Part shown: positions 1 to 6,593 of the stretch, in pieces | Position numbering within the stretch: position 1 is the stretch's first letter | Layout of the letters: each line of letters starts with the position of its first letter | Source of the DNA: Bacteroidota bacterium | GTDB taxonomy: Bacteria > Bacteroidota > Bacteroidia > Chitinophagales > Chitinophagaceae | Reading direction: 5' to 3' | Length of the DNA stretch: 7,714 bases | NCBI GenBank assembly: GCA_947461985.1 | Contig: CANHNT010000088.1 | Span: forward strand, 1 to 7,714 | Translations under genes and position numbers: made by a program | Notes under the pieces: model-generated | What the model saw: only the letters and a program-made list of their open reading frames with translations | What the model was told of the DNA's origin: nothing | Databases searched by the model: none

Positions 1-272
1 CACCAGAAGCAAGTCAAATAGAAATAAGATCAGTATTTAACGACAAACAATTTAAATTGTCTGTAAAAGATTATGGAATAGGCATTTCGAAGCAAGATCA
101 AAAGCATTTAACAAAACGATTTTTTAGAGGAACGAATGCTGCACCCATACAAGGAACCGGTTTAGGATTACATATTGTGCACAAATATGTAGAAATTTTA
201 AAAGGTGATTTTAAATGTATAAGTAAGCTTAATTATGGTACAGAATTTATTATAATCTTTCAAATCAAGTAA
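1..272 (+). CDS. Sensor histidine kinase, C-terminal end (partial)
   Basis: This is the end of a two-component sensor kinase, cut by the left edge; the reading frame is open from base 3 and gives 89 residues. The visible part is the ATP-binding HATPase_c domain. It shows the G1 box (DYGIGI, bases 69-86), an F-box-like stretch (KRFFRG, about 114-131) and the G2 box (GTGLGL, 153-170), followed by the usual final beta strands ending in FIIIFQIK. The phosphorylated His, the sensor region and any membrane segments lie outside the window, so the signal cannot be inferred. The stop is 6 bases before the response regulator gene, so the two are almost certainly co-transcribed and form a cognate pair, the kinase phosphorylating Asp52 of the regulator. 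The ATG-less stretch near 57 is inside the domain and is not a start. Confidence 0.93.
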   Translation, partial: PEASQIEIRSVFNDKQFKLSVKDYGIGISKQDQKHLTKRFFRGTNAAPIQGTGLGLHIVHKYVEILKGDFKCISKLNYGTEFIIIFQIK

Positions 273-278
273 AACAAA

Positions 279-1340
279 ATGAAGAAAATATTATTAATTG
301 AAGACCATGAAGAATTGCGAATCAATACCGCAGAAATTTTAGAATTAGCAAGTTATGAAACTATTTTAGCTGAAAATGGCAAAATAGGAATTTTGAAAGC
401 AATTGAATTTAAGCCAGATTTAATTATTTGCGATATTATGATGCCTATTTTAGATGGTTACGGCGTTTTGCAGGCACTCCAAAATAATGAAGAATTGAAA
501 AATATTCCATTTATTTTTTTGACTGCTAAAACAGAACGGAGTGACTTCAGAAAAGGAATGGAATTTGGTGCCGATGACTACATCTCAAAACCATTCTCAG
601 CTACAGAATTGTTAAATGCTATTGATATTCGATTAAAGAAAAATAATGTAGATTCATCTGCTCTTTTATCACCTGAGGTGCAAGATTTAATGAAATTAAT
701 AGATTCAAAATTTAAAGATGAAGCATTGTTGTTGAAATGTGCATTTGTAAGTGTGAATAATTATCAGAAAAAACAAATTATCTTTTCTGAAGGAAATCAT
801 CCATATAAATTATTTTATATTACAGAGGGCAAAGTGCAGCTCACAAAATGTAATGATATTGGAAAGGTATTAATTACAGATTTATTAAATGCAGGTGATT
901 TTTTCGGGTATCTTCCCATTTTAGAATCGAGTACCTATAAGGATACTGCTGTTTGCTTTGATGAAGTTGAACTAATTGAAATCGCTAAAGATTATTTCAT
1001 CGAATTAATAACGCAACATGCTCCTACGGCTTCTAAGTTTACACAATTGTTGGCGAATAATATTTCTTCTTTAGAAGAACAACTAATTGGATTAGCATAT
1101 AATTCGCTTCGTAAAAAAGTAGCTGAAGCAATTGTAAAATTAGAAAAAAAATACAACGATTCTCTTGACACAAATTTTGTTATTAAAATGAGCAGAGAAA
1201 ATTTAGCAACAATTGCTGGAACCGCTACGGAATCGTTAATAAGAACATTGAAAGATTTTAGCCAAGAAAAATTAATTGAAATGAATAATGGCAATATAAA
1301 AATTTTAAATTTAAATGCCCTAAAGCATTTGGTAATTTAA
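279..1340 (+). CDS. Response regulator: receiver domain fused to CRP/FNR-type regulator
   Basis: This 353-residue protein is probably a cytoplasmic transcription regulator. Residues 1-121 form a CheY-like receiver with the acidic pair E8/D9, phospho-acceptor D52 (in ICDIMMP), T82 and K104 (in SKPF). Residues about 150-245 look like a cyclic-nucleotide-binding (cNMP) beta barrel (EGNHPYKLFYITEGKVQL), and residues about 275-350 form a Crp-type winged helix-turn-helix. The recognition helix TATESLIRTL keeps Glu318 and Arg322, at the positions where FNR has Glu209 and Arg213. No cysteine cluster for an iron-sulfur centre is visible (only scattered C51, C154, C191 and C226), so direct FNR-type oxygen sensing is unlikely and phosphorylation by the upstream kinase is the likely input. 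Most response regulators carry OmpR, NarL or NtrC outputs, so this Crp output is less usual. FNR-like boxes elsewhere in the window are candidate targets. Confidence 0.93.
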   Translation: MKKILLIEDHEELRINTAEILELASYETILAENGKIGILKAIEFKPDLIICDIMMPILDGYGVLQALQNNEELKNIPFIFLTAKTERSDFRKGMEFGADDYISKPFSATELLNAIDIRLKKNNVDSSALLSPEVQDLMKLIDSKFKDEALLLKCAFVSVNNYQKKQIIFSEGNHPYKLFYITEGKVQLTKCNDIGKVLITDLLNAGDFFGYLPILESSTYKDTAVCFDEVELIEIAKDYFIELITQHAPTASKFTQLLANNISSLEEQLIGLAYNSLRKKVAEAIVKLEKKYNDSLDTNFVIKMSRENLATIAGTATESLIRTLKDFSQEKLIEMNNGNIKILNLNALKHLVI

Positions 1341-1440
1341 TGGCTTTAATTAATCGCCTATTTATTTTATTAAATAATTTTAATTAACCGAGCATAAGTG
1401 AATTTTTTTATGATGAATGCAATTAATAATAGCTAAAAAA

Positions 1441-1454
1441 TTGATTGGTATCAT
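1441..1454. promoter_or_regulatory. FNR/CRP-type operator, one mismatch
   Basis: The sequence TTGATTGGTATCAT matches the FNR consensus TTGAT-N4-ATCAA at 9 of 10 fixed positions. It ends 48 bases before the start of the membrane protein gene. A Bacteroidetes-like -7 element, TATATTTC (1466-1473; consensus TAnnTTTG), follows, and a TTG at 1445-1447 lies at about the right distance for a -33 element. The box would then overlap the -33 region. Whether it activates or represses cannot be told. The regulator encoded just upstream is the obvious candidate binder. Confidence 0.5.
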
Positions 1455-1465
1455 TGTCTATAATT

Positions 1466-1473
1466 TATATTTC
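1466..1473 (+). promoter_or_regulatory. Putative Bacteroidetes -7 promoter element
   Basis: TATATTTC matches the Bacteroidetes sigma-ABfr -7 consensus TAnnTTTG at all but the last position. It lies 18 bases after a TTG (1445-1447) that could act as the -33 element, and 29 bases before the ATG of the membrane protein gene. In DNA this AT-rich such matches are common, so the support is modest. Confidence 0.3.
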
Positions 1474-1502
1474 AAATAATTTTATTTAAAATATAAATTA
1501 CA

Positions 1503-1892
1503 ATGACTAAGCAAATAATTTTTAAAACTATTTTTTATGGTTTCTTCTCTTGGTTTTTTCCATTCGTAATTTCATTTCTTTTTTATAAACCAGGAGGTGA
1601 ACTTATGGTTGCTTATGCAACGTTTAAATCAGTAATAATGCTTGTTGGTATTTCGGTTTGTAGCTATCTATTAGTCCAATATTTTAAAATTTTGGATAAT
1701 AATTTCAAAAAATTCGGCTTCATTGTCGGCTTTTCTTGGTTTTTTATCAATATTATTTTAGACACACTGCTGCTTATTCCAATAATGAAGGTGTCCTTTG
1801 TAAATTACTTCATGACGATTGGTGTTAGTTATTTAGGGATACCAGCTATGAGTATTGCAATAGGATATTTATTAGACAATAAAATAAAATAA
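1503..1892 (+). CDS. Small four-helix membrane protein, unknown function
   Basis: This is a 129-residue, strongly hydrophobic protein with four predicted membrane helices at about residues 8-28, 38-62, 70-93 and 102-124, joined by short loops. There is no cleavable signal peptide; the first helix follows MTKQIIFK directly. Polar residues inside or next to the helices include the loop KPGGEL (29-34), D87 in helix 3, and the final segment GIPAMSIAIGYLL. From memory it resembles a small family of uncharacterised four-helix inner-membrane proteins in Bacteroidetes, but I cannot name the family or its substrate. The ATG at 1503 follows an A-rich leader, and no other start fits better. It ends 2 bases before the next small gene, so the two are probably one operon. 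A FNR-like box lies upstream. Confidence 0.85.
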   Translation: MTKQIIFKTIFYGFFSWFFPFVISFLFYKPGGELMVAYATFKSVIMLVGISVCSYLLVQYFKILDNNFKKFGFIVGFSWFFINIILDTLLLIPIMKVSFVNYFMTIGVSYLGIPAMSIAIGYLLDNKIK

Positions 1893-1894
1893 AA

Positions 1895-2065
1895 ATGAAT
1901 AACATAAATAAAGAATGGCATCTTAGAAATAAAATGCCTAAAAATCCTACATTTGAAGAACGAGTAAATTGGCACACGGCACATGAATTAAATTGCAATT
2001 GTAGAACTATACCGAAGCACTTATTGAATAAAAAAAATAAAAAAGATTCTAAAATAAAAAATTGA
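1895..2065 (+). CDS. 56-residue His/Cys-rich small protein
   Basis: This short gene encodes 56 residues, starting at the ATG at 1895 and ending in TGA at 2063-2065. It begins 2 bases after the stop of the membrane protein gene. The middle reads EERVNWHTAHELNCNCRTIP: a W-H-x3-H pattern (H27, H30) followed by C34-N-C36. That spacing could bind a metal ion, though this is inference. The N-terminus (NKEWHLRNKMPKNPT) and the CxCRxIPxxLL segment resemble small conserved proteins I have seen in other bacteria; no function is known to me. The C-terminal tail is lysine-rich (KKNKKDSKIKN) and probably disordered. The ordered, non-random composition and the tight coupling to the gene before it support a real gene despite its length. 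Confidence 0.72.
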   Translation: MNNINKEWHLRNKMPKNPTFEERVNWHTAHELNCNCRTIPKHLLNKKNKKDSKIKN

Positions 2066-2078
2066 GTGAATCTCTTTT
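2041..2078. terminator. Possible bidirectional terminator between convergent genes
   Basis: AAAAGATTC (2041-2049) pairs with GAATCTCTTTT (2068-2078), giving a 9-pair stem with a two-base bulge and an 18-base loop. On the minus strand it is followed by a long T-rich run (complement of 2028-2040), which suits termination of the ppsA-dehydrogenase transcript. On the plus strand only the T run inside the stem is available. The stem is AT-rich and weak, and it overlaps the ends of the 56-residue gene. Confidence 0.35.
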
Positions 2079-2888
2079 CTACATAATTAAAAAGCCTCCA
2101 TCAACTACTAGTGTGGTTCCTGTAATATAATTAGCGGCATCGCTTGCTAAAAACAAAACTGCATTTCCAATATCTTCAGGTTCTCCCATTCGTTTTAGTG
2201 GGAGCGATTTAATAAATTGTTTCGATTGAGCTTTCATTTCTATGATTTGTATTAATGACAAATGAGGACCTGCAATTTTTCTAATTCCAGGTGTATTGAT
2301 TCCTCCTGGGGCAACATCATTTACATTGATTCCGTATTTTCCTACTTCTTTTGCAAAAGCTTTAGTTAACATACTTACTCCACCTTTTGATGCATCATAT
2401 TGCGATAATTTGCCTGTCGGTTTGATACTGTCAATAGAAGAAATATTGATTATTCTACCTCCATGTTTTTTTTCTATCATTTTATTTACTGCCAGCTTAG
2501 ATAAAAAGGCAACTGCTTTTAGATTTAAATTTAAAGTGTTATCCCACAGCTCTTCAGTTAATTCTGTAACTGCGCAATAATTGTATATTCCGGCATTATT
2601 AACTAAGATATTTAGATCTCCCAATTCATTTATTGTAAAATCAATTATTTTAGAAAGATTTTTTATGTCTCGTAAATCTGCTTGTAAGTAGATAGATTTA
2701 TTGCTCTCCTTATTTATTTCTAAAAGCGTTTTTTTAGCTATTTTAGGATCAACGATATCTACAATGACAATATTAGCACCTGCTTCTGCTAATCGATAAG
2801 CAATGCCTTTTCCAATACCCATTGCTCCACCGGTTACGATGGCTACTTTGCCTGTTAAGTCGAATAATTTTTCAATTGATTTTTCCAT
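2079..2888 (-). CDS. Short-chain dehydrogenase/reductase (SDR), classical type
   Basis: This 269-residue protein is a complete classical SDR oxidoreductase, probably soluble and tetrameric. It has the Rossmann nucleotide motif TGGAMGIG (19-26), NNAG (97-100), and the catalytic tetrad N122, S151, Y164 and K168 (YDASKGG). The PGGINTPG segment (194-201) and the C-terminal VVDGG (261-265) are also in place. Asp44 at the end of the second beta strand (VIVDIV) favours NAD(H) over NADP(H). The family reduces or oxidises alcohol and carbonyl groups of many substrates; the sequence does not fix which, and labels such as glucose dehydrogenase or 3-oxoacyl-ACP reductase would be guesses. The ATG lies 2 bases after the ppsA stop, so it is translated from the same message, downstream of ppsA. 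Confidence 0.92.
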   Translation of the reverse strand: MEKSIEKLFDLTGKVAIVTGGAMGIGKGIAYRLAEAGANIVIVDIVDPKIAKKTLLEINKESNKSIYLQADLRDIKNLSKIIDFTINELGDLNILVNNAGIYNYCAVTELTEELWDNTLNLNLKAVAFLSKLAVNKMIEKKHGGRIINISSIDSIKPTGKLSQYDASKGGVSMLTKAFAKEVGKYGINVNDVAPGGINTPGIRKIAGPHLSLIQIIEMKAQSKQFIKSLPLKRMGEPEDIGNAVLFLASDAANYITGTTLVVDGGFLIM

Positions 2889-2890
2889 AT

Positions 2891-5293
2891 TTATTTTTTA
2901 TATTTTATTTTTTCTGCCTTAGCAATATTTTCAATTCCCTTTATTAACGCATCAGGATTAAAGGAAATACTATTTATTCCGTTTTTAACTAAAAATGAGG
3001 CGTACTCAGGATAATCACTTGGAGCCTGCCCACATAAGCCAGTATGTGTTTTGGATTTTTTTGCTTTGGATAAGGTCATTTCTATCAGTTGCATTACTGC
3101 TGGGTCAAAAGGACTAAAAATATCACTCAGCAATGAAGAATCTCTATCAGCTCCTAAAGTCAACTGGGTTAAATCGTTTGAGCCAATAGAGAATCCGTCA
3201 AAGTGTTTTGCAAATTCTTCTGCTAACAAAGCATTGCTAGGAATTTCTATCATTACGTATATTTCTAAGCCGTTTACTTTTCTTTTTAATCCACACGCTT
3301 TCATAACTGCAATTACTTTTTTTGCTTCAGCAATTGTTCTACAAAAAGGAATCATTAATTTAATGTTTAAAAATCCCATTTCATCTCTCACCCTTCTCAT
3401 TGCTTTACATTCCATCTCAAAGGCATCTTTGTACATAGGATGATAATAACGTGAGGCACCTCTAAAACCGATCATTGGATTTTCTTCTTTCGGTTCAAAT
3501 TGTACACCTCCTAAAAGATTTGCGTATTCATTTGATTTAAAATCACTCATTCTAACAATTACTTCTTTGGGATAAAATGCCGCTGCTATTTTCGCTATAG
3601 ACTCTGCCAATTTATTTATAAAGTAATCTTCCTTGTTGCTAAATAGGTTGGTAATTTTTTCAATTTTAGATTTTATGGAAACATCTTTTATGCTATCAAA
3701 ATGTTTTAATGCCATAGGATGAATGCCAATAGAATTATTAATAATAAATTCCATTCTCAATAAACCTACACCGTCGTTTGGTAATAATGAATAGTTGAAA
3801 GCTTCATCAGGATGGGCTAGAATAAGCATTCTCTTAGTTTTTGTTTTTGGTATTGTAGAAATATCAATCTCTTTTTCATCCCATTTTAATTTTCCATTAT
3901 ATACTACACCAATATTTCCATTGGCAGTAGAAATAGTAATCATTTGGCCATCTTTTATTTTATGAATTTCAGTACCAATACCAACTACAGCAATAGCACC
4001 TACTTCTCGAGCTACAATAGCAGCATGCGATGTACGACCTCCTTGTTCGGTAAGTATGGCAGTTGCTTTTTTTAATATTGGGTCCCAATCAGGATCGGTT
4101 CTTTCGGTAACTAATATTTCTCCTTTATTTAATTTGGCAATTTCAGACGCTGAACGAAGTATTCTTGCTTTTCCTGAAACTATTTTATTACCCAAACCTG
4201 CACCAGTACATATTATATCTCCTATTTCTAACAACGCATATTGTTTAATTGTAGTTGCCTTTTTATTGCTATGAACTGTTTCGGGTCTTGCTTGAACAAT
4301 GTATAATTTGCCATTTTGACCATCTTTTGCCCATTCTATATCCATGTGGCATTTGTAATGATTTTGAATAATACAAGCCCATTTTGCTAGTTGAATAATT
4401 TCTTCATCATTTAATACATATTCATTTTTTTTGGCTTCAGACGTTAATGTATTAATTATAGCTTCTTCTGGTTTCAAAATATCGTTGGCATGGAGAGTAG
4501 AATAAACCATTGTTTTATTTTTACTGCCAAGCTTATGAGCAATTATTGGATTTTTTACTTTTCCCAACATCGGTTTATACACCATAAATTCATCAGGATT
4601 AATAGTACCTTGTACTACATTTTCGCCAAGTCCCCAAGCGCCAGAAATTAATACGACTTGTTCAAAACCGGAGTCGGGGTCGATTGTGAAAAGTACACCT
4701 GAACAGGCAAGGTCAGATCGAATCATTGTTTGCACACCAATTGATAAAGCTACCTTCATGTGATCGAATTTATTATCTGAACGATATTTAATAGCTCTAT
4801 CTGTAAACAAAGATGCGTAACAACGTTGACATGCTTTAATTAAATTTATATCACCTTTTACATTTAAATAAGTTTCTTGCTGACCAGCAAAACTAGCATT
4901 GGGTAAATCTTCTGCAGTAGCGCTGCTTCGAACAGCAACGGTTTTTTCTTTGCCTATTTTTTTTATTAATAAATGATATGCTTGCAATATTTCATTTTCC
5001 AAAATACTAGGAAAGGTTGCATCCATTATTGCAGTTCTTATTTTTTTAGCAATAAATGAAAGATTGTTAAAAGTTACTGTATCTATTTTTGCTAATAAAC
5101 TACTAATAATTGGCGTTAATTTATTCTCATTTAAAAATTGCCAATATCCATCTGCAGTTACTGCAAAACCTTCAGGTATAATAATTCCTTTAGCTGATAA
5201 TGAAGAGTACATTTCACCTAGAGATGCATTTTTCCCGCCCACAAGGTTTACGTCTTTTATGCTAATTTTTGAGAAATGCTTAGTGTATTTCAT
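2891..5293 (-). CDS. ppsA: Phosphoenolpyruvate synthase (pyruvate, water dikinase)
   Basis: This enzyme converts pyruvate, ATP and water to phosphoenolpyruvate, AMP and phosphate, the entry step of gluconeogenesis. I place the start at the ATG at 5293, giving 800 residues, close to the 792 of E. coli PpsA. The frame is open to an ATG at 5389, but that would overlap the upstream gene by 74 bases and add 32 residues outside the family; the sequence MKYTKHFSKI is a typical family N-terminus. From that start the order is an N-terminal ATP-binding domain (VGGKNASLGEM near 18-28; SSATAEDLP near 123-131), a swivelling domain with the phospho-accepting His423 in GGRTSHAAIVARE, and a C-terminal PEP/pyruvate barrel with GFRGASRYYHP (R611), IGSNDLTQLTLGADRD and catalytic Cys754 (GLCGQAPSDYPE). 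All key residues are present. It is the middle gene of a three-gene unit. Confidence 0.96.
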   Translation of the reverse strand: MKYTKHFSKISIKDVNLVGGKNASLGEMYSSLSAKGIIIPEGFAVTADGYWQFLNENKLTPIISSLLAKIDTVTFNNLSFIAKKIRTAIMDATFPSILENEILQAYHLLIKKIGKEKTVAVRSSATAEDLPNASFAGQQETYLNVKGDINLIKACQRCYASLFTDRAIKYRSDNKFDHMKVALSIGVQTMIRSDLACSGVLFTIDPDSGFEQVVLISGAWGLGENVVQGTINPDEFMVYKPMLGKVKNPIIAHKLGSKNKTMVYSTLHANDILKPEEAIINTLTSEAKKNEYVLNDEEIIQLAKWACIIQNHYKCHMDIEWAKDGQNGKLYIVQARPETVHSNKKATTIKQYALLEIGDIICTGAGLGNKIVSGKARILRSASEIAKLNKGEILVTERTDPDWDPILKKATAILTEQGGRTSHAAIVAREVGAIAVVGIGTEIHKIKDGQMITISTANGNIGVVYNGKLKWDEKEIDISTIPKTKTKRMLILAHPDEAFNYSLLPNDGVGLLRMEFIINNSIGIHPMALKHFDSIKDVSIKSKIEKITNLFSNKEDYFINKLAESIAKIAAAFYPKEVIVRMSDFKSNEYANLLGGVQFEPKEENPMIGFRGASRYYHPMYKDAFEMECKAMRRVRDEMGFLNIKLMIPFCRTIAEAKKVIAVMKACGLKRKVNGLEIYVMIEIPSNALLAEEFAKHFDGFSIGSNDLTQLTLGADRDSSLLSDIFSPFDPAVMQLIEMTLSKAKKSKTHTGLCGQAPSDYPEYASFLVKNGINSISFNPDALIKGIENIAKAEKIKYKK

Positions 5294-5315
5294 ATTTTTT
5301 ATTTTGCTTGCAGGA

Positions 5316-5747
5316 TCAACAAATGTAATCACACAAACATTTATTAAATTGTTGTTGAATTGAATTGAATTCTTGAACAAAAACTGCAATATGTATTCGG
5401 ATATCAGTTACCTGATAATCAATAATAGCATTCATTTCAAGGTTATTTACTGCTGCTAAATTTATGTTTCTTACCAGTATTCCAAGGTCATGTTTAAATG
5501 AGTAAATAAATTCGTCATTTCGCATAAATTTAGAATGGTATTCTTCTATTTCAATTAAAAAATCGGCACTAATTTGCTTTTTTAAAATTTCTGAAAGCCT
5601 ATTTTTTTGATGAATATTTTCTAGTGTATAAAAAGATAATATTCTTTCCCAAGTATAACATTCATATTGCAATTGTTCAAACCTTAAAGTATGCATGTTT
5701 ATTAATTTAGCTTCATCAATCATATTCCAACATTGATTATTTTTCAT
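5316..5747 (-). CDS. Helical protein of unknown function, first gene of ppsA operon
   Basis: This is a 143-residue soluble protein with no signal peptide or membrane segment. It looks almost entirely alpha-helical and coiled-coil-like: residues about 20-70 (LRFEQLQYECYTWERILSFY, then ENIHQKNRLSEILKK) and 110-135 (QEFNSIQQQF) show heptad-like spacing. The pattern N-x-L-K/Q-x-R-L-S-E-I-L-K, then FLIEIEEYHSKFMRNDEFI and KHDL, resembles a loosely defined group of small Bacteroidetes proteins found near stress and PEP-synthase genes; this is from memory and no function is known to me. It ends 22 bases before the ppsA start, so it is probably co-transcribed with ppsA and could modulate it, though nothing shows this. 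There is no similarity to the known PEP synthase regulatory kinase (no P-loop). Confidence 0.8.
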   Translation of the reverse strand: MKNNQCWNMIDEAKLINMHTLRFEQLQYECYTWERILSFYTLENIHQKNRLSEILKKQISADFLIEIEEYHSKFMRNDEFIYSFKHDLGILVRNINLAAVNNLEMNAIIDYQVTDIRIHIAVFVQEFNSIQQQFNKCLCDYIC

Positions 5748-5944
5748 TTTTCAGGTAAATCTATTTTTACAAATGGTTAAAAATTATGCTAAATTCTTTT
5801 TAGTATACACTCGATATGATGATTTCTTGATTTATCATGATGTATTTATTTTATTAAAATAACAGGTTTTGAAATAGATCATTTAATTCAAATAATGGAT
5901 ATTAAAAGTGTATCTTAAAATGAAATTTAGATTACTTATACAAT
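5748..5944. other. AT-rich spacer upstream of the ppsA unit
   Basis: This 197-base spacer must hold the promoter of the minus-strand ppsA unit and the end of the hsp20 transcript. It contains a weak FNR-like box (5869-5882), a palindrome ATCATGAT (5834-5841) inside the larger inverted pair ATGAT (5816-5820)/ATCAT (5834-5838), and a small hairpin TAGATT/AATCTA (5928-5933 with 5942-5947) overlapping the hsp20 stop, too weak to call as a terminator. I could not place a convincing promoter. Confidence 0.4.
5869..5882. promoter_or_regulatory. Weak FNR/CRP-like box upstream of the ppsA unit
   Basis: TTGAAATAGATCAT matches TTGAT-N4-ATCAA at 8 of 10 positions and keeps the TTGA-N6-TCA core. It lies 122 bases upstream of the first gene of the minus-strand unit, far for a standard activator site unless the leader is long. 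It has the same half-site variants (TTGAA and ATCAT) as the second box before the BON gene. Confidence 0.25.
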
Positions 5945-6374
5945 CTATTTAACCGCTATTCTTTTAATAGGGGTTTGTTTAACATCTTCATTAAATGGCA
6001 ATAAAATGTTTAAAATGCCATCTTCATATTTTGCATCAATTTTATTTTTATTTACGTCTTGAGGCAATGCGAACGTCCTTTTAAATGCAGCATAATTATA
6101 TTCTTTTTGAATATACTTTTTTTCATTTGGTTCGTTATTTTCTTTTTTTTCACAACTGATAGACATTGTATTATGATCAACCCCAATTTTAAAATCTTCT
6201 TTTTTAAGACCTGGTGCAACCAAGCTTACAAAATATTCTTTTTCATTTTTTTCAATATTAACTGCAGGAATTTTTATATCTACTCCCGTATAATTATTGT
6301 TTTTTACGTTGTTTAATGGATTGGTAAAACTACCAATATGTGAATTTTTTTTTTTCGTTTGATTTTGTAGTCAT
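5945..6374 (-). CDS. Hsp20 small heat-shock protein, frame broken at an A11 run
   Basis: Small heat-shock proteins are ATP-independent chaperones that hold unfolding proteins. The alpha-crystallin domain is clear: PAVNIEKNEKEYFVSLVAPGLKK enters it, FKIGVDHNTMSIS and FKRTFALP follow, GILNILLP is the conserved G-x-L signature, and the C-terminal PIKRIAV is an IxV-type tail. The coding frame has no ATG before a TGA at 6373-6371; the first usual start codon is a TTG at 6223, inside the domain, and the family similarity continues upstream of it. An ATG at 6374 (MTTKSNEKK) runs in the neighbouring frame and hits a stop after 14 codons. The two frames meet at 11 A (6345-6355). With 10 A they join into one 142-residue protein, the normal family length. 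A sequencing error, slippage during transcription, phase variation or a recent mutation are all possible. Confidence 0.85.
6345..6355 (-). repeat. Homopolymer A11 (on the coding strand) at the hsp20 frame break
   Basis: Eleven T on the plus strand, read as eleven A in the hsp20 message, sit 7 codons after the ATG at 6374. Runs of this length are prone to polymerase slippage, both in the cell and in sequencing. Removal of one A, or addition of two, restores the frame. Confidence 0.95.
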
Positions 6375-6386
6375 GATTTATTTCTT

Positions 6387-6417
6387 AAAGATTAATAATA
6401 ATTTATAGAAATACAAA
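6387..6417 (-). promoter_or_regulatory. Possible hsp20 promoter (weak)
   Basis: On the minus strand TTTG, a 19-base spacer and TAATCTTT lie in the right arrangement for the Bacteroidetes -33/-7 promoter (TTTG and TAnnTTTG), although the -7 box misses two fixed positions. It ends 12 bases before the ATG at 6374, which would support that ATG as the true start but implies a very short leader. Confidence 0.22.
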
Positions 6418-6593
6418 TTTCTTAAGTTGCTAAAATTTAAATACTAATTATAGTCATACTTATTTATGAGTTTAGTCAAATTATCCTTTTAGCATGCTGT
6501 TTTATGGATTTAAATTTTTCTTATTCAATAAAATATGTAGCTACAGCTAAAAAAAAATTAATTTCATTTTGATAATAAGAATCATTTGCTTTT

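Noticed and set aside
992..1294. 100-residue minus-strand frame inside the regulator gene
   Set aside because: It lies wholly opposite the CRP-type domain, whose protein motifs are clear; its composition is that of an antisense shadow.
1342..1358. GGC/GCC hairpin as terminator of the regulator gene
   Set aside because: Only three GC pairs enclose an AT loop, and no firm T run follows.
1956..1990. Sigma-54-like promoter (TGGCAC ... TTGC)
   Set aside because: The GG and GC pairs are not 10 bases apart as needed, and the site is inside the 56-residue gene.
2296..2580. 94-residue plus-strand frame inside the SDR gene
   Set aside because: Antisense shadow of an intact SDR with all catalytic motifs.
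3051..3443. 130-residue plus-strand frame inside ppsA (similar frames at 4056-4274 and 5064-5363)
   Set aside because: All are opposite well-conserved ppsA sequence and show no recognisable domain.
5829..5841. TTGAT-N2-ATCAT as another FNR box
   Set aside because: The half-sites are 2 bases apart, not 4, so one FNR-type dimer would not fit; the pair at 6569-6585 (7 bases apart) is rejected for the same reason.
6221..6223. TTG as the hsp20 start
   Set aside because: The alpha-crystallin domain similarity (PAVNI...YFVS) continues upstream in the same frame, so this TTG is an internal Leu codon.
6059..6316. 85-residue plus-strand frame opposite hsp20
   Set aside because: It is nearly all Phe, Ile and Asn, the antisense product of Lys-rich hsp20 codons.
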